The notes under the pieces were generated by a model. That model was not told the DNA's origin and searched no databases. It saw nothing but the letters and a program-made list of their open reading frames with translations. Position numbers and translations under genes: made by a program. DNA of 64,000 nucleotides from Arachnopeziza araneosa (Eukaryota > Ascomycota > Leotiomycetes > Helotiales > Arachnopezizaceae), in assembly GCA_003988855.1 (NCBI GenBank), contig QYAI01000058.1:1-64000 (forward strand), in the 5' to 3' direction. The first letter of the stretch is position 1; each line of letters begins with the position of its first letter. Shown here piece by piece: positions 24,195 to 36,977 of this stretch.

Positions 24195-24922
24195 TCCGGA
24201 GGCGTTGGTTTGGCTTGGACTGGTTCATATTATTCAGATTCTGTTGGGAGAAAGTGAGTCTTTGGAGTTGGGAGATGGTTGCACTATGCATATATATGGA
24301 TAAACAATTGAAGCATGTACATTCGGTATAAAAGACTGGAATTAGCGTAAGGGATACGCCGCTCATGTTTGGAGTTGGGGTTTGGACGAAACAATGTCGC
24401 ATCTTCATTTTGGCAGCAAGTTTGAATCGATTCATTGAAGGCCTGCCTCCGTATGTACGTGGGAGGGGTTGGTTGGGGTGGTAGCCCTTTGTCACAGTGC
24501 AACGGATGTATCAGGAGTAATATATTCAAGTTGGGAAACGTCTCAGAACATGAAGAGGGAAAGACACCTCTACGGAGCCAACACTCCGCTCTCAAATGCA
24601 GTAATACAAAACGACATCACATACAAGTGCTGGGAGCCCTCATTGATGCTTAATATTCTTTCTCAAGTGATTGTAAGAATCTACACATGCTTATGCTTCT
24701 TCCTTCGAATCTAGCTTCCCGCCAAGATTTCCCTTCCTCTTTGGAGAAGACTGTAACGTAAGGTACATGGCCTGCATATCGCCAAACGAGGGAAGTGAAT
24801 GTTTCGTCCCATTTCCTAGAACACCATATTTTGATTCCCCTACACCATACAATTGATTCACCAAATAAACAACCACTCCATCCATGCAGAATCTTAAGAC
24901 GCCGCTATGCTCGCTCAAACGA
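24195..24922. other. Intergenic between converging MFS and PUF genes
   Basis: About 730 bases between two converging 3' ends. Open frames here are short and without recognisable content. It probably holds both 3' UTRs. Confidence 0.5.
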
Positions 24923-27900
24923 TCATCTCATTTGCTACTCGAATTAGTGAAGATACATCATAAGGGTTGAAAAACTTACTCGTCGACCACGTCCATTGAC
25001 AGGTTGCTCTTGTTGATAATTCATTCCCAGTCCCATCCCATATCCACCATACCCGTTAAGACCCATTCCGTTGAAACCCTGTGGTGCACCAAAGCTGTTC
25101 TGGGTAATTGGGATTTGTGGTTGTGGTGAGTTCCTGAAGTGATCAGGTCCAGGGCTACCGTTGCTAAACCCACCGAATCCACTTTGCATGGGAGGATAGA
25201 AGTTGTTCATGGGAGGAGCTGCTCTAGCAAGAAGTTGTTGCTGATATTGGAGCTGCTGTAAATTGACAGGAGGGATCGATGCGACATTGTTGAAGATTGG
25301 AGTTTGAATGCCATAGGACGGGAAAGGATTCAAGTTCAGATTTGAGTCCATACTATCTTGTCTCTGCATGCCCATATCATATGCTGGAGCTTGCATCTGA
25401 GGATAGAATTGATTTCCATATTGTGGAGGTGGAACGTTACCATTCATCTGGCTGTGGTTGGATCCAGGTCTTGGTCTCTCTTGAGAGTGAGAAACATGTT
25501 CCCTTGAAGGACCAGCACTTCCATTTCGAGTTGACAATCCAACCTCATCCATCAAACGCTTGTATCCTTGAGCTGGTTGAGCCTTTAATTGTAGCAAGAC
25601 CTCCCTAACCTGCTCCACAACCTCGGAACGAATAGACTCGTCGAAGAATGGAGTAGTCAGCACCTTGAAGATCAACGTAGCGCCACAAGCATGATCTTGA
25701 AGGATAGCTTCAAGGGTTTCCTTTTTGAAAAATAGGGCTCTCAGAATCGCATCACGAGCATCGGCTTCAAGCTTTTGGTTGATAACCTTGAGAACAGTGA
25801 GATAAGCGACCTTGTGGGTGCAGAGATGAACGAGATGAGGGACCAGCTGAGGAGCGAGAACCGAACGACGTTGAGGGAATGTACAGGTGTCGAGAAACCA
25901 GGTGAGTAGGAGAGCACCATTTGCGTTCGTAGCAAGTTGGACACTGTGGAGGGCAATGGCTGCAGCAAGCATTCGTTGTTGTTCCTTGGTTGAATGATGG
26001 CTTTCCAAACAAGCACGCATAGCTCGAGCACCGTATCGTCCCTGAGCAATCTCCCACATTTGACTGAGCATAGCCTCAAAGATGAAATCGTTGAATGGGG
26101 ACCCAAACTTCAAGCAACATTGCAGAACATAATTTCCGTATTGGTCCAAGAAGAGAGGAACGACATATGGCTGAAGATTTTGAACAATCATGCCCATTTG
26201 CTTTGGGGTCTTTGCCGTATCTATTATTTTCTGTGCGGCCCAAGTTCCATTCTTGTGTATACCAATCTCAGCCATGTGAGGTGCAATCTCAGAAAGCATA
26301 GCATCTCTCATATCATCAGAACAATGTTCAAACAATTTCTGGACGACAGTGTTCCCAAGGTAATCAGAAGCGAGTTCAGCAATCTCGGGCAACATATCAG
26401 CAGCGATATTCTCAATCTCAGCTTGAGACCAGCTCTGATTATCGATCCTCTTCCTGATATCTCGAAGCTTGGGAGCGTCATGGATTCTATTGTGTGCAGG
26501 TTCAGGAATTGCGGGAATCTCAGATTGGTATCCGGTGAAATTGATTGACAAATCAAGAGACCGAGAAATCTTGATCTTGTCTTCTGGAGTCGCACCAAAC
26601 TCTCCCACAATCTTTAATATTTCAGGCTTCATCTCAGCAAGACCTGGAATAATCAAAGGAGCCGTTCCTGGGCGTGAGATGACACCAGGAGATACACCGT
26701 TTGCCTCGCCATTTACTTGTTCACCCTTCATGAATGGATCAGGACTTGGAGATGGGAATGTGCCATCAGCGCCAGGAGTACCGGAAGGAGAAGGAGGTTT
26801 AGCAAAGTTGATTCTGACTGGCCCAGCACCGGGGAAGATCTCCTTCCCATTCATCATTGCCTTTGCTGAGATAGCACTCTCCAAACGTTCAAAGTTGACG
26901 AAACCACAGTTCTTGTGAGTAAGAACTCGAGCAGAGATGATGGCACCGTGTTGCTTGAACATTTCCGTGAGAGTTGAAACAGTTGTAGAAGCTGGGATAC
27001 TACCAAGCCAGAGAGCCCGAGTTGGACCCTCGAGAGTATCCTCTGGATTCAAATGGTCATTTCGGCTGTTGGAACGTCCTAGAGACATAGCAGCAACAGC
27101 AGCTGGAAGCTCATCATATTCTCGCGACTCGGCCATTCCCAAATCAGACGCATTGATGCTGCTATCGAGTCTAGATGAAGAAGGATAGTAGTTTCTCAAC
27201 AATCTTGAAGTTGGGGATTCGAGAACACCAGCAGTTCTTGCTCTTGGTCTGTTTGCTGAAGCTTGGTTCGCATATGCTTGTACCGCCAGATTATGTTGTT
27301 GGATAGCCGCTTGTGTTGCTGCCAACTGCATATGCAAGTGGGCTTGCTGCGCTTCATATGGCGTCAAATGTCCAGAACCTTCATAATCATCCTCTTCCTC
27401 GGCATATTTCTCTTTTGCATTGACAGAGTATGACCGGAATCGATTTGCTTGTTTCGTAATATCTGCCAAGTTTGCAAGGAGCGGGTTTGCAAGTTGTGCA
27501 AGAGGAGGTTGTGGTGTATCTGCTAAACCAAGATAATCCAGAGTTCTCATTTGCATATCATTGTCCCCTGTCCCTTCTCTCGAAAATGAAGATTGAGCTG
27601 GAGAACTCGGCTGGTTTGATCCTTGGCTGGCAATACTAGCAAGAGTTGAAGTCCGCTCCCTGCCAGAAGACCAATTCGTAGAAAAGACAGATGGACCGAA
27701 AGGACCACTAGTATTTGCATATTGACTCTTTTGTGGCATAGAGCCTGCACGTAGCCGAGATAATAGAGCAGCATTACTGTGATCGGAGAGATCGCCAATT
27801 GATGGAGACGGTGATTTAAAAGGACTCTGAGATGGTGTAGGACGGGAAGTCTTTGCAACCAGAGTTGGTAGAGGTCCCAATCCATTTGTCACTCCACCGG

Positions 27901-28401
27901 GAGAGAATCTAGAAGGTACGGTACCGGCTCTGGCTCTTCTTGTTGTTGTGGGTAAGCTTTCGGGGGTAGGGAGATGCGAAAAATCTGGGAAACCATCGGT
28001 AGGAGATTCGGGAATATTTTCACGGAGAGGTGTCGAATTGCCACTGGTAGGCGGTCCCCAGACATTCACTGGCAGACCTTCTTGCGCTTGAATCTCTCTT
28101 GCTCTGCAAATAATCAGTCAATACTTGGGTCTTCTCAAGCTACTTTATCTTGCGTTTCATACCTCTTGGAGAACAGCGTTCTGGTACTGCCCAATTCATG
28201 CGATGGAGAACCGGCCCCCGATCGCGTGTTGCTCGCCATCTTGCCTGAAGTCAGTCCACTTGGTAGTCCGAATGGTGATCGTAAAGCACTTCCACTGGAA
28301 GGCTCTGTAGGAGAGGTATTTGTAGTTGAAGATCCCGAACGTGATAGACTCGGTGCAGGTAAATATCCTAATGTGAGATGTTCGGATCTTGCAGTTGACA
28401 T
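24923..28401 (-). CDS. JSN1: RNA-binding protein with RRM and Pumilio repeats, Jsn1/Puf2 type (1124 aa)
   Basis: The model has three exons: 28401-28163, 28103-24980 and 24934-24923. The last exon is only 12 nt and gives the end ...GRGRRQMR. The N-terminal third is disordered and Ser/Pro-rich. An RRM lies at about residues 440-515 (ALWLGSIP as RNP2-like, CGFVNFE as RNP1-like). A Pumilio array spans about residues 650-920, with repeat signatures such as GNTVVQKLFEH and GNYVLQCCL. The tail is rich in Gln, Asn and Met. RRM plus PUF in about 1100 residues matches yeast Jsn1/Puf1 and Puf2, which bind 3' UTRs of mRNAs for membrane-associated proteins. The target set here is unknown. Without the micro-exon the protein would gain an unrelated 11-residue end. 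The family call is firm; orthology to Jsn1 rather than Puf2 is not resolved. Confidence 0.93.
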
Positions 28402-28816
28402 TATAGATTATTCGTCCACCAAATGTCCCTCGTATCTGGCACGAGAGATGGTAGGAAAGGTTTTCGAATGCAGCGGACCGCCAGCCCCTTATCCGATGAC
28501 GGTATGCGACGGGAGGATGCGGGATGGATGCGCCCGTAAAGGTTTTCTCGAAGACCGGAATTGTTCAAGATCGAAGGATCGTGGTGGTCTTCGAGTAACT
28601 TTTCGTCGAGGAAGTCTTGATCTATTAAAAAAGTCTTTTTTGGGGGCTCTGCAGAGGTCAAATCGATGACAATACTAGAGGAAGATGTCTGATGGAAGGA
28701 AGGAATGGATTGATTCTTCGTCGATGCGATACCGATAGGGGTTCGGTCGTCCGTGGAGCAACGAGAGATCAGGCAAAGGAAATGCTGACCCGATTGTTGC
28801 TTGGATTAATCTTTCT

Positions 28817-28828
28817 GGGGGGGGGGGG
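28817..28828. repeat. Homopolymer G12
   Basis: Twelve consecutive G residues stand upstream of the PUF gene. The length may be unreliable in the assembly. Confidence 0.8.
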
Positions 28829-28976
28829 TGCGAGAGAAAGGGGAGACGCTGATCTGTTTCTGGCCGCTCAATATACAGATGATCATTAATACAGCAGCAG
28901 AAGAAGAAGAATGGAGGGGATTAACGTCGTCGCAGGCAGTGTCGGAAGAGGGAGAAGAGGTCGACGGTTGAGGAGG

Positions 28977-29000
28977 GGTGGTGGTGGTGGTGGTGGTGGT
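28977..29000. repeat. GTG trinucleotide microsatellite, 8 copies
   Basis: An uninterrupted run of GTG units in a G-rich stretch upstream of the PUF gene. Confidence 0.85.
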
Positions 29001-31606
29001 AAGAAGGAGATGGAGGAGGACTTGGGTTGTGGAGATTTCGGGCGGTGGAGGTGGTGAATTGGGATTGGGGAGAGTTTTAGGGAGCTAGCGTGCGTTGTGT
29101 TTCAAAACCAGAGTGAGTTCCTGGCCTCGCCTGTACGTCGTATCATCCGGCGCAGTCAGAGGGCAAATGATTATGAGGACAATGGATTTCGAGAGTGAAG
29201 GACGTTTATCCGGCAATCGGAGGGGGATAAATCGTGGAGATTAATATCGTCGTCCTCACATTACAGAGCATGCCCATCTTTCCTGTCCCTCTCTCCAGCT
29301 CCAGATGTGCCAGATCCCCCTTTCCATCATCACGGACGACACGGAGCGCATGTACATTGGCTGGCAGTTTCATCTTTTCCGCTATCAAAAATCCACCCAC
29401 GCACACCAAGAATTACCTGTGCTCCTGGGGGCTCAGGCCGTTTCCAGAAGCGCATGTATAAACCATCAATCATGCTTCGGCATAAAGATGCGAGTCCGCC
29501 AAACGTTGGGCTGATGGCGCGCATCCGTACTATACTAGTTGCTCTCGACGTTTGGGTTAGAGATTGATGACTGTGGTCTTACGAGGCCAGAGGGAGGGCT
29601 GAGTTGGCGTGCGTCGTTCCTCTTCTCTCTTGCATTGACAGTGGGTAGGAGAGGCGAGACCAGGCCAGGCCAGGCGTCGTGACGTGGAAACATTCCTCGC
29701 CATCAGTCCACATTGGGATGTTCTTCTCATCCCTTGCGCGAGCAGAAGAGGCAGAACATCCCTCCTCTCATCCCCTATTCGACGCACGCTGAATCCGGAG
29801 TCTTGCATCCTCTCCCTCCCTCGTCGCGTCTGATTGGAGAGGATGTGATGTCTTGTGTGATGCATAAACAACTGCTCTGGCGATTCCTCATCCTCCCCTT
29901 CTGATTGATGCAGATGGCTGATCCTCTGTCCTGAAACCTTAGCTCCCTGCAAGTGATGACCAGAAGCTGAGGCAGGTCGAGCCGCTTGACTCGGGAGAGG
30001 AGCCGAAGAGGGATCGAGAGAAGGAGATGAGCCTCAAAGGAAGACGATGGATTGAGGGATAAAGGCATGTATGTATGCACGCCTTCGAAGCTGAGCGTTG
30101 GAGATACGAGTATCTCGTACTTCAGACGTCATTGATCGAGGGTGCCGAAGGCGCCATGCAGATAGATGGATTATCGATCTTTCCACCTATTTATAGACCT
30201 CACGTGCGTGTGGCTGACCCGTCTTGAAGCACCCCCCGCATCGCTCCATCTATTCAACACGCCCAGCTATTTGGAGCACAACGAAGCCCGTACCGAGCAC
30301 AGTCATGATCCTGAGTATCTCCAATGTTTGACATGCAGACCGCCCAAGAAGTTCAGATGCAATGCGACGAACGGCTGACAATGGAGAGAGATAGATACAG
30401 CACTTATCCCGAGCTTCCCGAAGCCAATTGCAGTCGATAATCCCCCTCTGCTGAATCGAATATCCGGACAACCAAATCAATTCCTCTTTCGAAGCAGCAG
30501 CAGCAATTTAGATATGTCAAGGATACAATGAAACAATTTCTGGAGTGATTGGAATATCGAACGAAGGAAAGCAAAGCGAAGAGAGTTCTAGCTAATTGTA
30601 GAGATAGGACGAAATCATTCCGCAAGGACTTCTACTATGCCTCGACATCCTCTGCGAAGATTTCACCTTGCTGCTCTTCCCAACCAACCATATCCTACTT
30701 AGATTCGTAACAAGACACGCTGGAAAAGCAGATAGGCGTAGAAATGCAACAAGGTTTACCTCGGAGGGTTTGAGAAGAGAAAAAAGTCTGCACAAGACTG
30801 CAATTCATAGCCAATAATTGAACGAATTTTGGAAAGAATAAATCATGCTACACAACCTTCCACTGACAGTGACAAAACCTGGTATTCCACGACACCAGGA
30901 GTTTTTTTCCTTGACAAGCGGCCGCCGTCCTACCGGTCCATTGATTTTTGACCATCCTGCAGCTTCCCGTAAGCCTAGACGTTCCCAGATCCAATCTTGC
31001 ACAGCGTATTCAATACATCCTCCTTCCAGCCCTTCTCAGCCTCAAGTACCTTCCCCTTCCCTCCTCCCCAAAACCTGAAATATACAACACGGGTACTTAG
31101 TCAACATGTCATAATCACGCACAAGGAATCCTTCAGCTCTCAAGGCGGCATCGTTTGCACCCTCCTGCATATCTCGATTGATACCGATGCTAGGCAGCTC
31201 TGCAGTGAGCGTGATGCAGGCACTGAAAATCGGAGACGAGCTCCTGAGCCGCGAACGTGCTATTTACCCGTCACATACCCGCCGGTGGAGGAGTTGGTAA
31301 CGGAGCTGCGGTTTCTAGAATAGAACCGTGCATGACCACGGCTGCAGGCATCGGGGAGGAGATGCTGGTGGGTCTGTTACACTTTCAGGGATGAGGACAC
31401 GCGAAGAGAGGATCGTTGGTTGCAAGTAGGTATTGCATTTCATTCCTGTGCAAGATCTCTAGCTCAAAATCCCATTAAGCCATTACTTGCATTCTCAGCT
31501 AGCGATGCCATGCAAATCTCCATCACGTCACATCCGACAACCATTTACTCTCAGTATCAATCGGTAAAGAGGGTCACAAACACTGCGTATTGTTGATCGC
31601 AGAGAC

Positions 31607-32936
31607 TTAGAATCCCTTGGTGGCCAGCCAGTCATGAATAACGGCAAAGGTGTTGAGGGCATCGTAATGCAAATGCCAACAATGACCCGAATTCGGAGGA
31701 GCGTACCAACCAAACTGCTTACTTGCAACAGCAGGGTAGAGAGACTTGGTATCGCTCAATTCATTTGAGGCGCAGTTATTTTCTTCTCCACCGTCGATAG
31801 TTTCGGTGCAGAAGACGGCGTCATGTTGACCGGTAACAATGTACACAGGGTTCTGATATTGACTAGCAGTCAAAGGACCCAAAATCGCACCTGTGAGTTC
31901 ACCGACGGTGAAAGTACCTCTAAGAGAGTAATCCAGGGGGAAGATGGCGGTGTTGTAGCCACCTATAGAGATTAGTATGATTTTGAAGTGGGTGTTCTAC
32001 GAACCTGGATAGTAGAAAAGACGCTTCTGAGCATCAGAAGAGTTGAGCATTTCATAATCAGACCCCAGGGAAGCGTACTTGGATGGTTCTTCCAACTTAG
32101 CGGGGACGGCCACCGGAAACAGAATTTTATCGAGAAGTGGGATATTGTAAGCGGAAGTATAGCCAGTGAGAATGGTGGCATCCGTTTGTGAGGGGTATTT
32201 GACATTATGAGCATTTCCGAGAACAGATCCGTATGAATGACCGGCGTAAATGATCTGGGAATACTTGATGCCAGTCATGGGTCCCGGTAGCTGTCCAGCT
32301 CGAGCATTGGTAATCAAAGATTCAATGATTTCAACTTCAAGAGGAGTCTGGACCACAGTGGTCCCATCTGGCTTGTCGGAGAGACCATTCCCAAGGCGAT
32401 CAATTGAGAGTGTTGGGTATCCTTGGGAAGAGGCATAGGCGACCCAAGAGAAGATTGGAGATTGAAAGCCAAGACCGAACCAGTCTAGAAAAGTTAGCTG
32501 GGGTGCAGAGTCAAAGGCTTAAAGATGAAAGTGAGCTCTTGGAAATCAAGTCGTGAAGAATTGGATAATTTCATAGCGAATGGTTGTGGAAAGGAAGTTT
32601 CGCCTGATGTTTGAAGGATTATAACTCACAATTACGATCATAGGTAATCCCATGAACCAATATCTGCAGAACATCACGTCTGGAATGGATATCATTCGCA
32701 GGAGCACAGTATCGAGCACCAATGTTGTAAGTACCACTAACGGAGACATTGAACACAGGACCAGAGCTCAGCTCGACCACAGGGATATAGAGATTAATAG
32801 CGGCGGCGGTGACAGGAATGAAGAAGTCGGTACAAAGATGTGATAGGCTCGGAGCATCTTCTTGATGTGGCACACCAGCAGAAGTGACCAAGGCGAAGAG
32901 GCTCAAAGCCCAAAGGAATCCAGTCTTCAAGAACAT
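31607..32936 (-). CDS. Secreted alpha/beta hydrolase, copy A (380 aa)
   Basis: The model has three exons: 32936-32630, 32484-32005 and 31962-31607, with introns of 145 and 42 nt. The N-terminus is a clear signal peptide (FLWALSLFALVTSA). The hydrolase core shows the oxyanion HG near residue 95, the DRLGNG turn, and the nucleophile elbow GHSYGS with Ser186. The likely acid is Asp in GQHDAVFC and the likely base is the His in GHCWHLHYD. It resembles a fungal family of secreted serine hydrolases of unknown substrate; esterase or lipase activity is a guess. A paralogue with the same orientation lies 0.7 kb upstream (33633-34945). The Y|W junction is shared with that paralogue, but the intron at 31963-32004 is not. 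Confidence 0.9.
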
Positions 32937-33632
32937 CTTGAAAATTTCCTGGGACGCGGGTTGGTATGTCGAAAACAGAGATAGCAGGGTTTAGAGGACG
33001 AGTTGACTTGAGAGGGTGTTTGTGATTTGGGGATAGAATTGGAGGATGAAGAAGGGTTTGAAAAAAGGAAGGCTCATCGATGAGAAATTAAATAGCGTCC
33101 TCATATCACCGAAAGGGAAGTGACGGTAGCAACTATTTCCGTCTTTCTTCTAAGGTCACTAGAAATGCCGTATTACAAAGCTCATACTAAAGCCATGCTG
33201 CTTAGAATAAGTTATTTTACTCAGCCAGCAGTTGGTTATTCTCCTTTCCATCTACTGTCTTCAGGTGGATACATGCAACTTCTCAATTGGGCGTATGAAG
33301 TGAACCAAACTCTCGAGACGGGCTACAGATATGGCCAACTACTCTGACCACTTCATATTAAGTACGTAGAGGCGAAACAAATGACTTCCAGTTGCAAAAG
33401 ATAATGATGGATCACGCTTGATCATGCACGATTCTAGCAAACACAATAAATGTCAAAAATGATTTGCAATTGTCCATCGGTTCGTCCGCAAGAGGAAGCT
33501 CTAGAAGCACATCTGAAAACTATCTAAGAAGCCTGTTGATCTCACCCAAGCTCTCGGACAATCAGTCAAAGCATAAAGCGTCAGAGAGCGTGGGCATCTC
33601 GTCAGAGATCAAACCCCCAAAACTTTGAGAAA
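32937..33632. other. Spacer between the tandem hydrolases
   Basis: About 700 bases hold the promoter of hydrolase A and the 3' end of hydrolase B. I see no gene. Confidence 0.5.
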
Positions 33633-34945
33633 TTAGAAGCCATGGTCAGTCATCCACTGATGGGCATTGTTGAAAGCTACCTGCGCAGCGTAGTGTAGCT
33701 GCCAGCAATGCCCGGCATTGGGAACTGAGTAGAAGCCGAAACTGCTAGTGTCGGGGTAGAGGGGTTGTGAATCTTGCAGATATTTCACAACATTGCTGGA
33801 TTGACAACCTGACAGGTCGAAACCAACAAGATGGGTAATGGTATTCAAGGGTAAGCCTGCAAGATTGCAAAAGACTTCATCTTCTTCGCCACTGATGAAG
33901 TAAATTGGGGCAGTGTAACCATTGGCAGTGGTAGCGGAGAAAGCAAGAGTGGCAGCTTCGCCAGCAGAGGTAGTACCACGAGTTGCATAATCAAAGTTTT
34001 GTACGCTTTGATCAAAAGATCCTGCAGGACCATAGAATAGGCTGTTGAATCCTGTCCTTGAGCTGATCTCGAGGTACAATGGATTGAGGAAGATGTAGCG
34101 GGGATCAAGTTGTAGATCAGCAGGCAAGGGAAGAGCTTGGACGGCGATGGCGGGGATGGCGGAAACAAGAAATGCTGAGAAACCAGTCAAGATCGTAGCA
34201 TCAACATCTGCTGGGTGGAGATAATTGATTGCGTTGGCAATAATCGAACCATAACTGTGACCAGTCATAATGATCTTCTCAAACTGACGAGGGAAGACGC
34301 CAGTTCCTGCACGAGCCTGTAAGATGACTTGGTGAACAACTTCGGCTTGCAATGGGTATTGTGTTTCGAGAATTGGATCGGGGTGGTCGGATTGTCCATT
34401 TCCCAGACGATCAATGGCAAGAACTGGGTATCCATTATTCGAAGCAGTGGCAACCCAGCTGTATTGATCTCCCTTGTACAATCCAAACCAATCTTAAAAG
34501 TCAGCTACGAAACGATATCAGAAGTGGAAGCTTACAGTTCTTAGTGTAGGTAGCGCCATGAAGGAGCAATTGAAGAGTGTCTGTTCGAGAGGCGATGTAG
34601 TTTTCGGGTTCACAATATGTACCAGCGAGGGTAAACGTGGTCCTAGGAATTACATCGATCTAGCCTCAGATTAGCACTGCGAATATCCAGAATCTGCGGT
34701 TTGGAAGCTCAAGATTGTTGGCAGAAGATAGTGTTGACTCGGTTCAAGAGTCAACTTACCAAGAGAGAGTCAGCAAAGCCATTGATGGCTCCAAGCAAGC
34801 TGGTCAAGGTAGAACCGAGAAGAGGGACCTGGACTGTAATTGGTTGGGTGGTAACCTCGAGAGTCACATTGGTACAGGTAGGAGCAGATTGGACGAACGT
34901 GGCAATCGCGAGAACTGCGAAAACGAGTAAATGCATGTTGAACAT
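33633..34945 (-). CDS. Secreted alpha/beta hydrolase, copy B (389 aa)
   Basis: The model has three exons: 34945-34760, 34659-34536 and 34492-33633, with introns of 100 and 43 nt. It is a paralogue of the hydrolase at 31607-32936 and shares DRLGNG, GHSYGS (Ser183), DATILTG and the C-terminal GHCW-LHY block. The acid is probably the Asp in SGEEDEVFC. The signal peptide is HLLVFAVLAIATFVQS. Two start codons are possible, 34945 (MFN) and 34936 (MHLL); the signal peptide works from either. Compared with copy A it has an extra intron in the N-terminal part and lacks the later intron. Substrate unknown. No damage seen. Confidence 0.9.
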
Positions 34946-35997
34946 GCCTGATGGTTTGAAGATTATTTCGAGATGTATGGAGAATGGTGGAGGTGATGAA
35001 TTGGTGGGATGGAGAAGGTTTGTGGTGGAATTAAAGAAGGCGGCTTTCTTGTGTACTAGATTTCCACAAAACAACGCTAGGAGGGAGGCATTCACGCTTG
35101 ACATTAAGGCCTTATCCAGATTGAGATAATCCGAGCCATCGAATCTTCTCATTGTCACTTCAGCACTATTCTAGATGCCACATCAGTCATCCATAGCAGC
35201 AGTGTTCAGCTGAATATGAGGCCGACTTTCTACTCGGTTTGAGAACAATGACCAACAAGATGAAAACTTGTATACACACACTGATACTGAGATATCCCAG
35301 AGCAGGGAGTTGATCTTTGACCAGAGATCGTATGACAGTTATGAGTTCTCAGTGTTCTCCCTGATTCAGACAACCATTGCTATCATTCACTCATATCCAA
35401 CACAACAAGATCTCAGCAAGTAGTGTACCAGTTCAGCCGCGACGTGATACACGGAGTCGTGGAACTGAATGAGATGGTAAAGAAGTAAAGAAGTAAAGAA
35501 GTAAAGAAGTAAAGAAGTAAAGAAGTAAAGAAGTAAAGAAGTAAAGAAGTAAAGAAGTAAAGAAGTAAAGGAAGTAAAGAAGTACTCGAATGTTTCAAAA
35601 AGCTGTCACAGCGCTTTGCCATTCCTGACCGTGTATTCGGGAAGCTGGTTCAAGCGGCCACGAATAAACTTTGCCACAAGGGCATGTTTCTAAAGTTTGT
35701 CTAAGTTATCTAAAAAAAAATGAGAATTCTGTCGATTCCCCATAGCTTCCCAAACCTACAGAAAGACAAAACTACTACTAACTATTGAGTGTCTTCCTTT
35801 CAACTCTTGAGTTGGAGATTGAAACAGGATACATAAATGACTTCGACTCCTTGATTAGAGAAGAAGATATGTAGAAAAGTGAAACAATAAACACGAAGAC
35901 TTTACTTTACTTTCTGATACTTGTCAATCCACAAGATAAAAAAAAATCAAGCGTCTCCGATGAGAAATACACGGATCCATCCTTTCTCTGCACGAAA
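34946..35997. other. Intergenic with tandem array
   Basis: About 1 kb upstream of hydrolase B, increasingly AT-rich to the right, marking the start of the decayed island. It holds the 8-bp array listed separately. I see no gene. Confidence 0.5.
35476..35584. repeat. 8-bp tandem array (AGAAGTAA unit, about 13 copies)
   Basis: The unit AGAAGTAA repeats almost perfectly for about 108 bases, with one extra G near 35571. The minus strand stays open through it by chance, because three units make 24 bases, so it can look like a Phe/Leu/Tyr-rich protein. It is probably a neutral minisatellite. Confidence 0.9.
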
Positions 35998-36250
35998 TTG
36001 GCTTCGGAGAGTTTGGGTATGGATCAAATTTATATCTCTGCGCAGTATCCGTCTTTAACTCGTACAATTTGCAGAGCAAACTTTTTCGATTGGTCTACCG
36101 ATGATCCTCGTAATTCTTATATCGCGGAAGATGGTTTGCACATCAAACCAACGATGACTCTTGAGACAACCGACATTACTCCTGAGGAATTAGTCATTGG
36201 TCATACCCTCAACTTGACACAAGACGATACTTCCAAGGATTCCCTCACTC
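35998..36250 (+). pseudogene. Fragment of a GH16-like glycosidase exon
   Basis: The frame reads RANFFDWSTDDPRNSYIAED, then GLHIKPTMTLETTDIT and HTLNLT. This order matches the N-terminal part of fungal GH16 beta-1,3-glucan-active enzymes as I know them. The match ends near the TLNLT segment. The catalytic ExDxxE region is not present downstream and no start codon or signal peptide is visible upstream. The frame stays open to 36612, but that part does not resemble the family. I infer a leftover exon in a decayed stretch. Confidence 0.45.
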
Positions 36251-36977
36251 CTTCATTTGATGCTACTCAGTTTTCACTTCTTCTTCTCCTCGCAGAAGGA
36301 ACAACCGGAATCTCGAGAGCATTTGAGGTTGTCAGAACCTACGGTACATATTCATTGCTGCTGCTTTTTGGGTCCCTTGGACGATGTTCTTGTCAACCAG
36401 CATGTGAGGATACCGTTGTTGGATTCCCAACACCTCTAACCTTGAGCAATAGATATGCTTCCAAAAGTCGTAAGACGGGGGTGGAGCCTCTCCATTTCAT
36501 GACATCCATTTCTTCTCATGTACCATTCTTATCAGACTACGATAGATATTTCGAAGGAGGGAAAAGATCAGCTTCTTACTTGCAATGTAGAGTTTCTACT
36601 TCAGAAACTTAATTAGCAAGGCATAGCAAATAAAAAGAGATGAGGCGCTACATGCATAATAAATACTGGCGTCGGTTCACATATGGAAAGGAAAACCAAC
36701 AAATCAATACGCACGATCAACGACATGGGGAAGACATCTTAGATTAGATTAGAAATACCAATTTGCCCAATAAAATATCTAATAATTTCCCAACTACTAA
36801 CCTACCAATCTGCCTCAGCCCAGTACTTCGAAGTCTGGAAGTTGAGGATGGGAATAGAGTTCTTAGCAATCAGACGTATTTCTTCGATCCTAGCATACTA
36901 TAATTAGATGCTCCTATCAATCACAACATGCGAGAGATAGCGCGTCACTATATCTACACGTTTTGATAGATACAACT
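36251..36977. other. Decayed AT-rich sequence
   Basis: Short hydrophobic frames occur near 36340-36400 but are broken by stops in every frame. I see no gene. Confidence 0.4.

Larger units (their letters stand above)
28402..31606. other. 3.2-kb gene-free region upstream of the PUF gene
   Basis: I found no supported gene in 3.2 kb. The part nearest the PUF gene (28.4-29.1 kb) is G/A-rich on the plus strand, contains a G12 run (28817-28828) and a GTG repeat (28977-29000), and could be its long leader and promoter. The remainder (29.1-31.6 kb) has mixed composition and many short frames in all directions, none with a domain or consistent codon use. Confidence 0.45.

Noticed and set aside
35413..35622. 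Minus-strand Phe/Leu/Tyr repeat protein
   Set aside because: The reading is produced by the 8-bp tandem array, which stays open by chance because three units equal eight codons.
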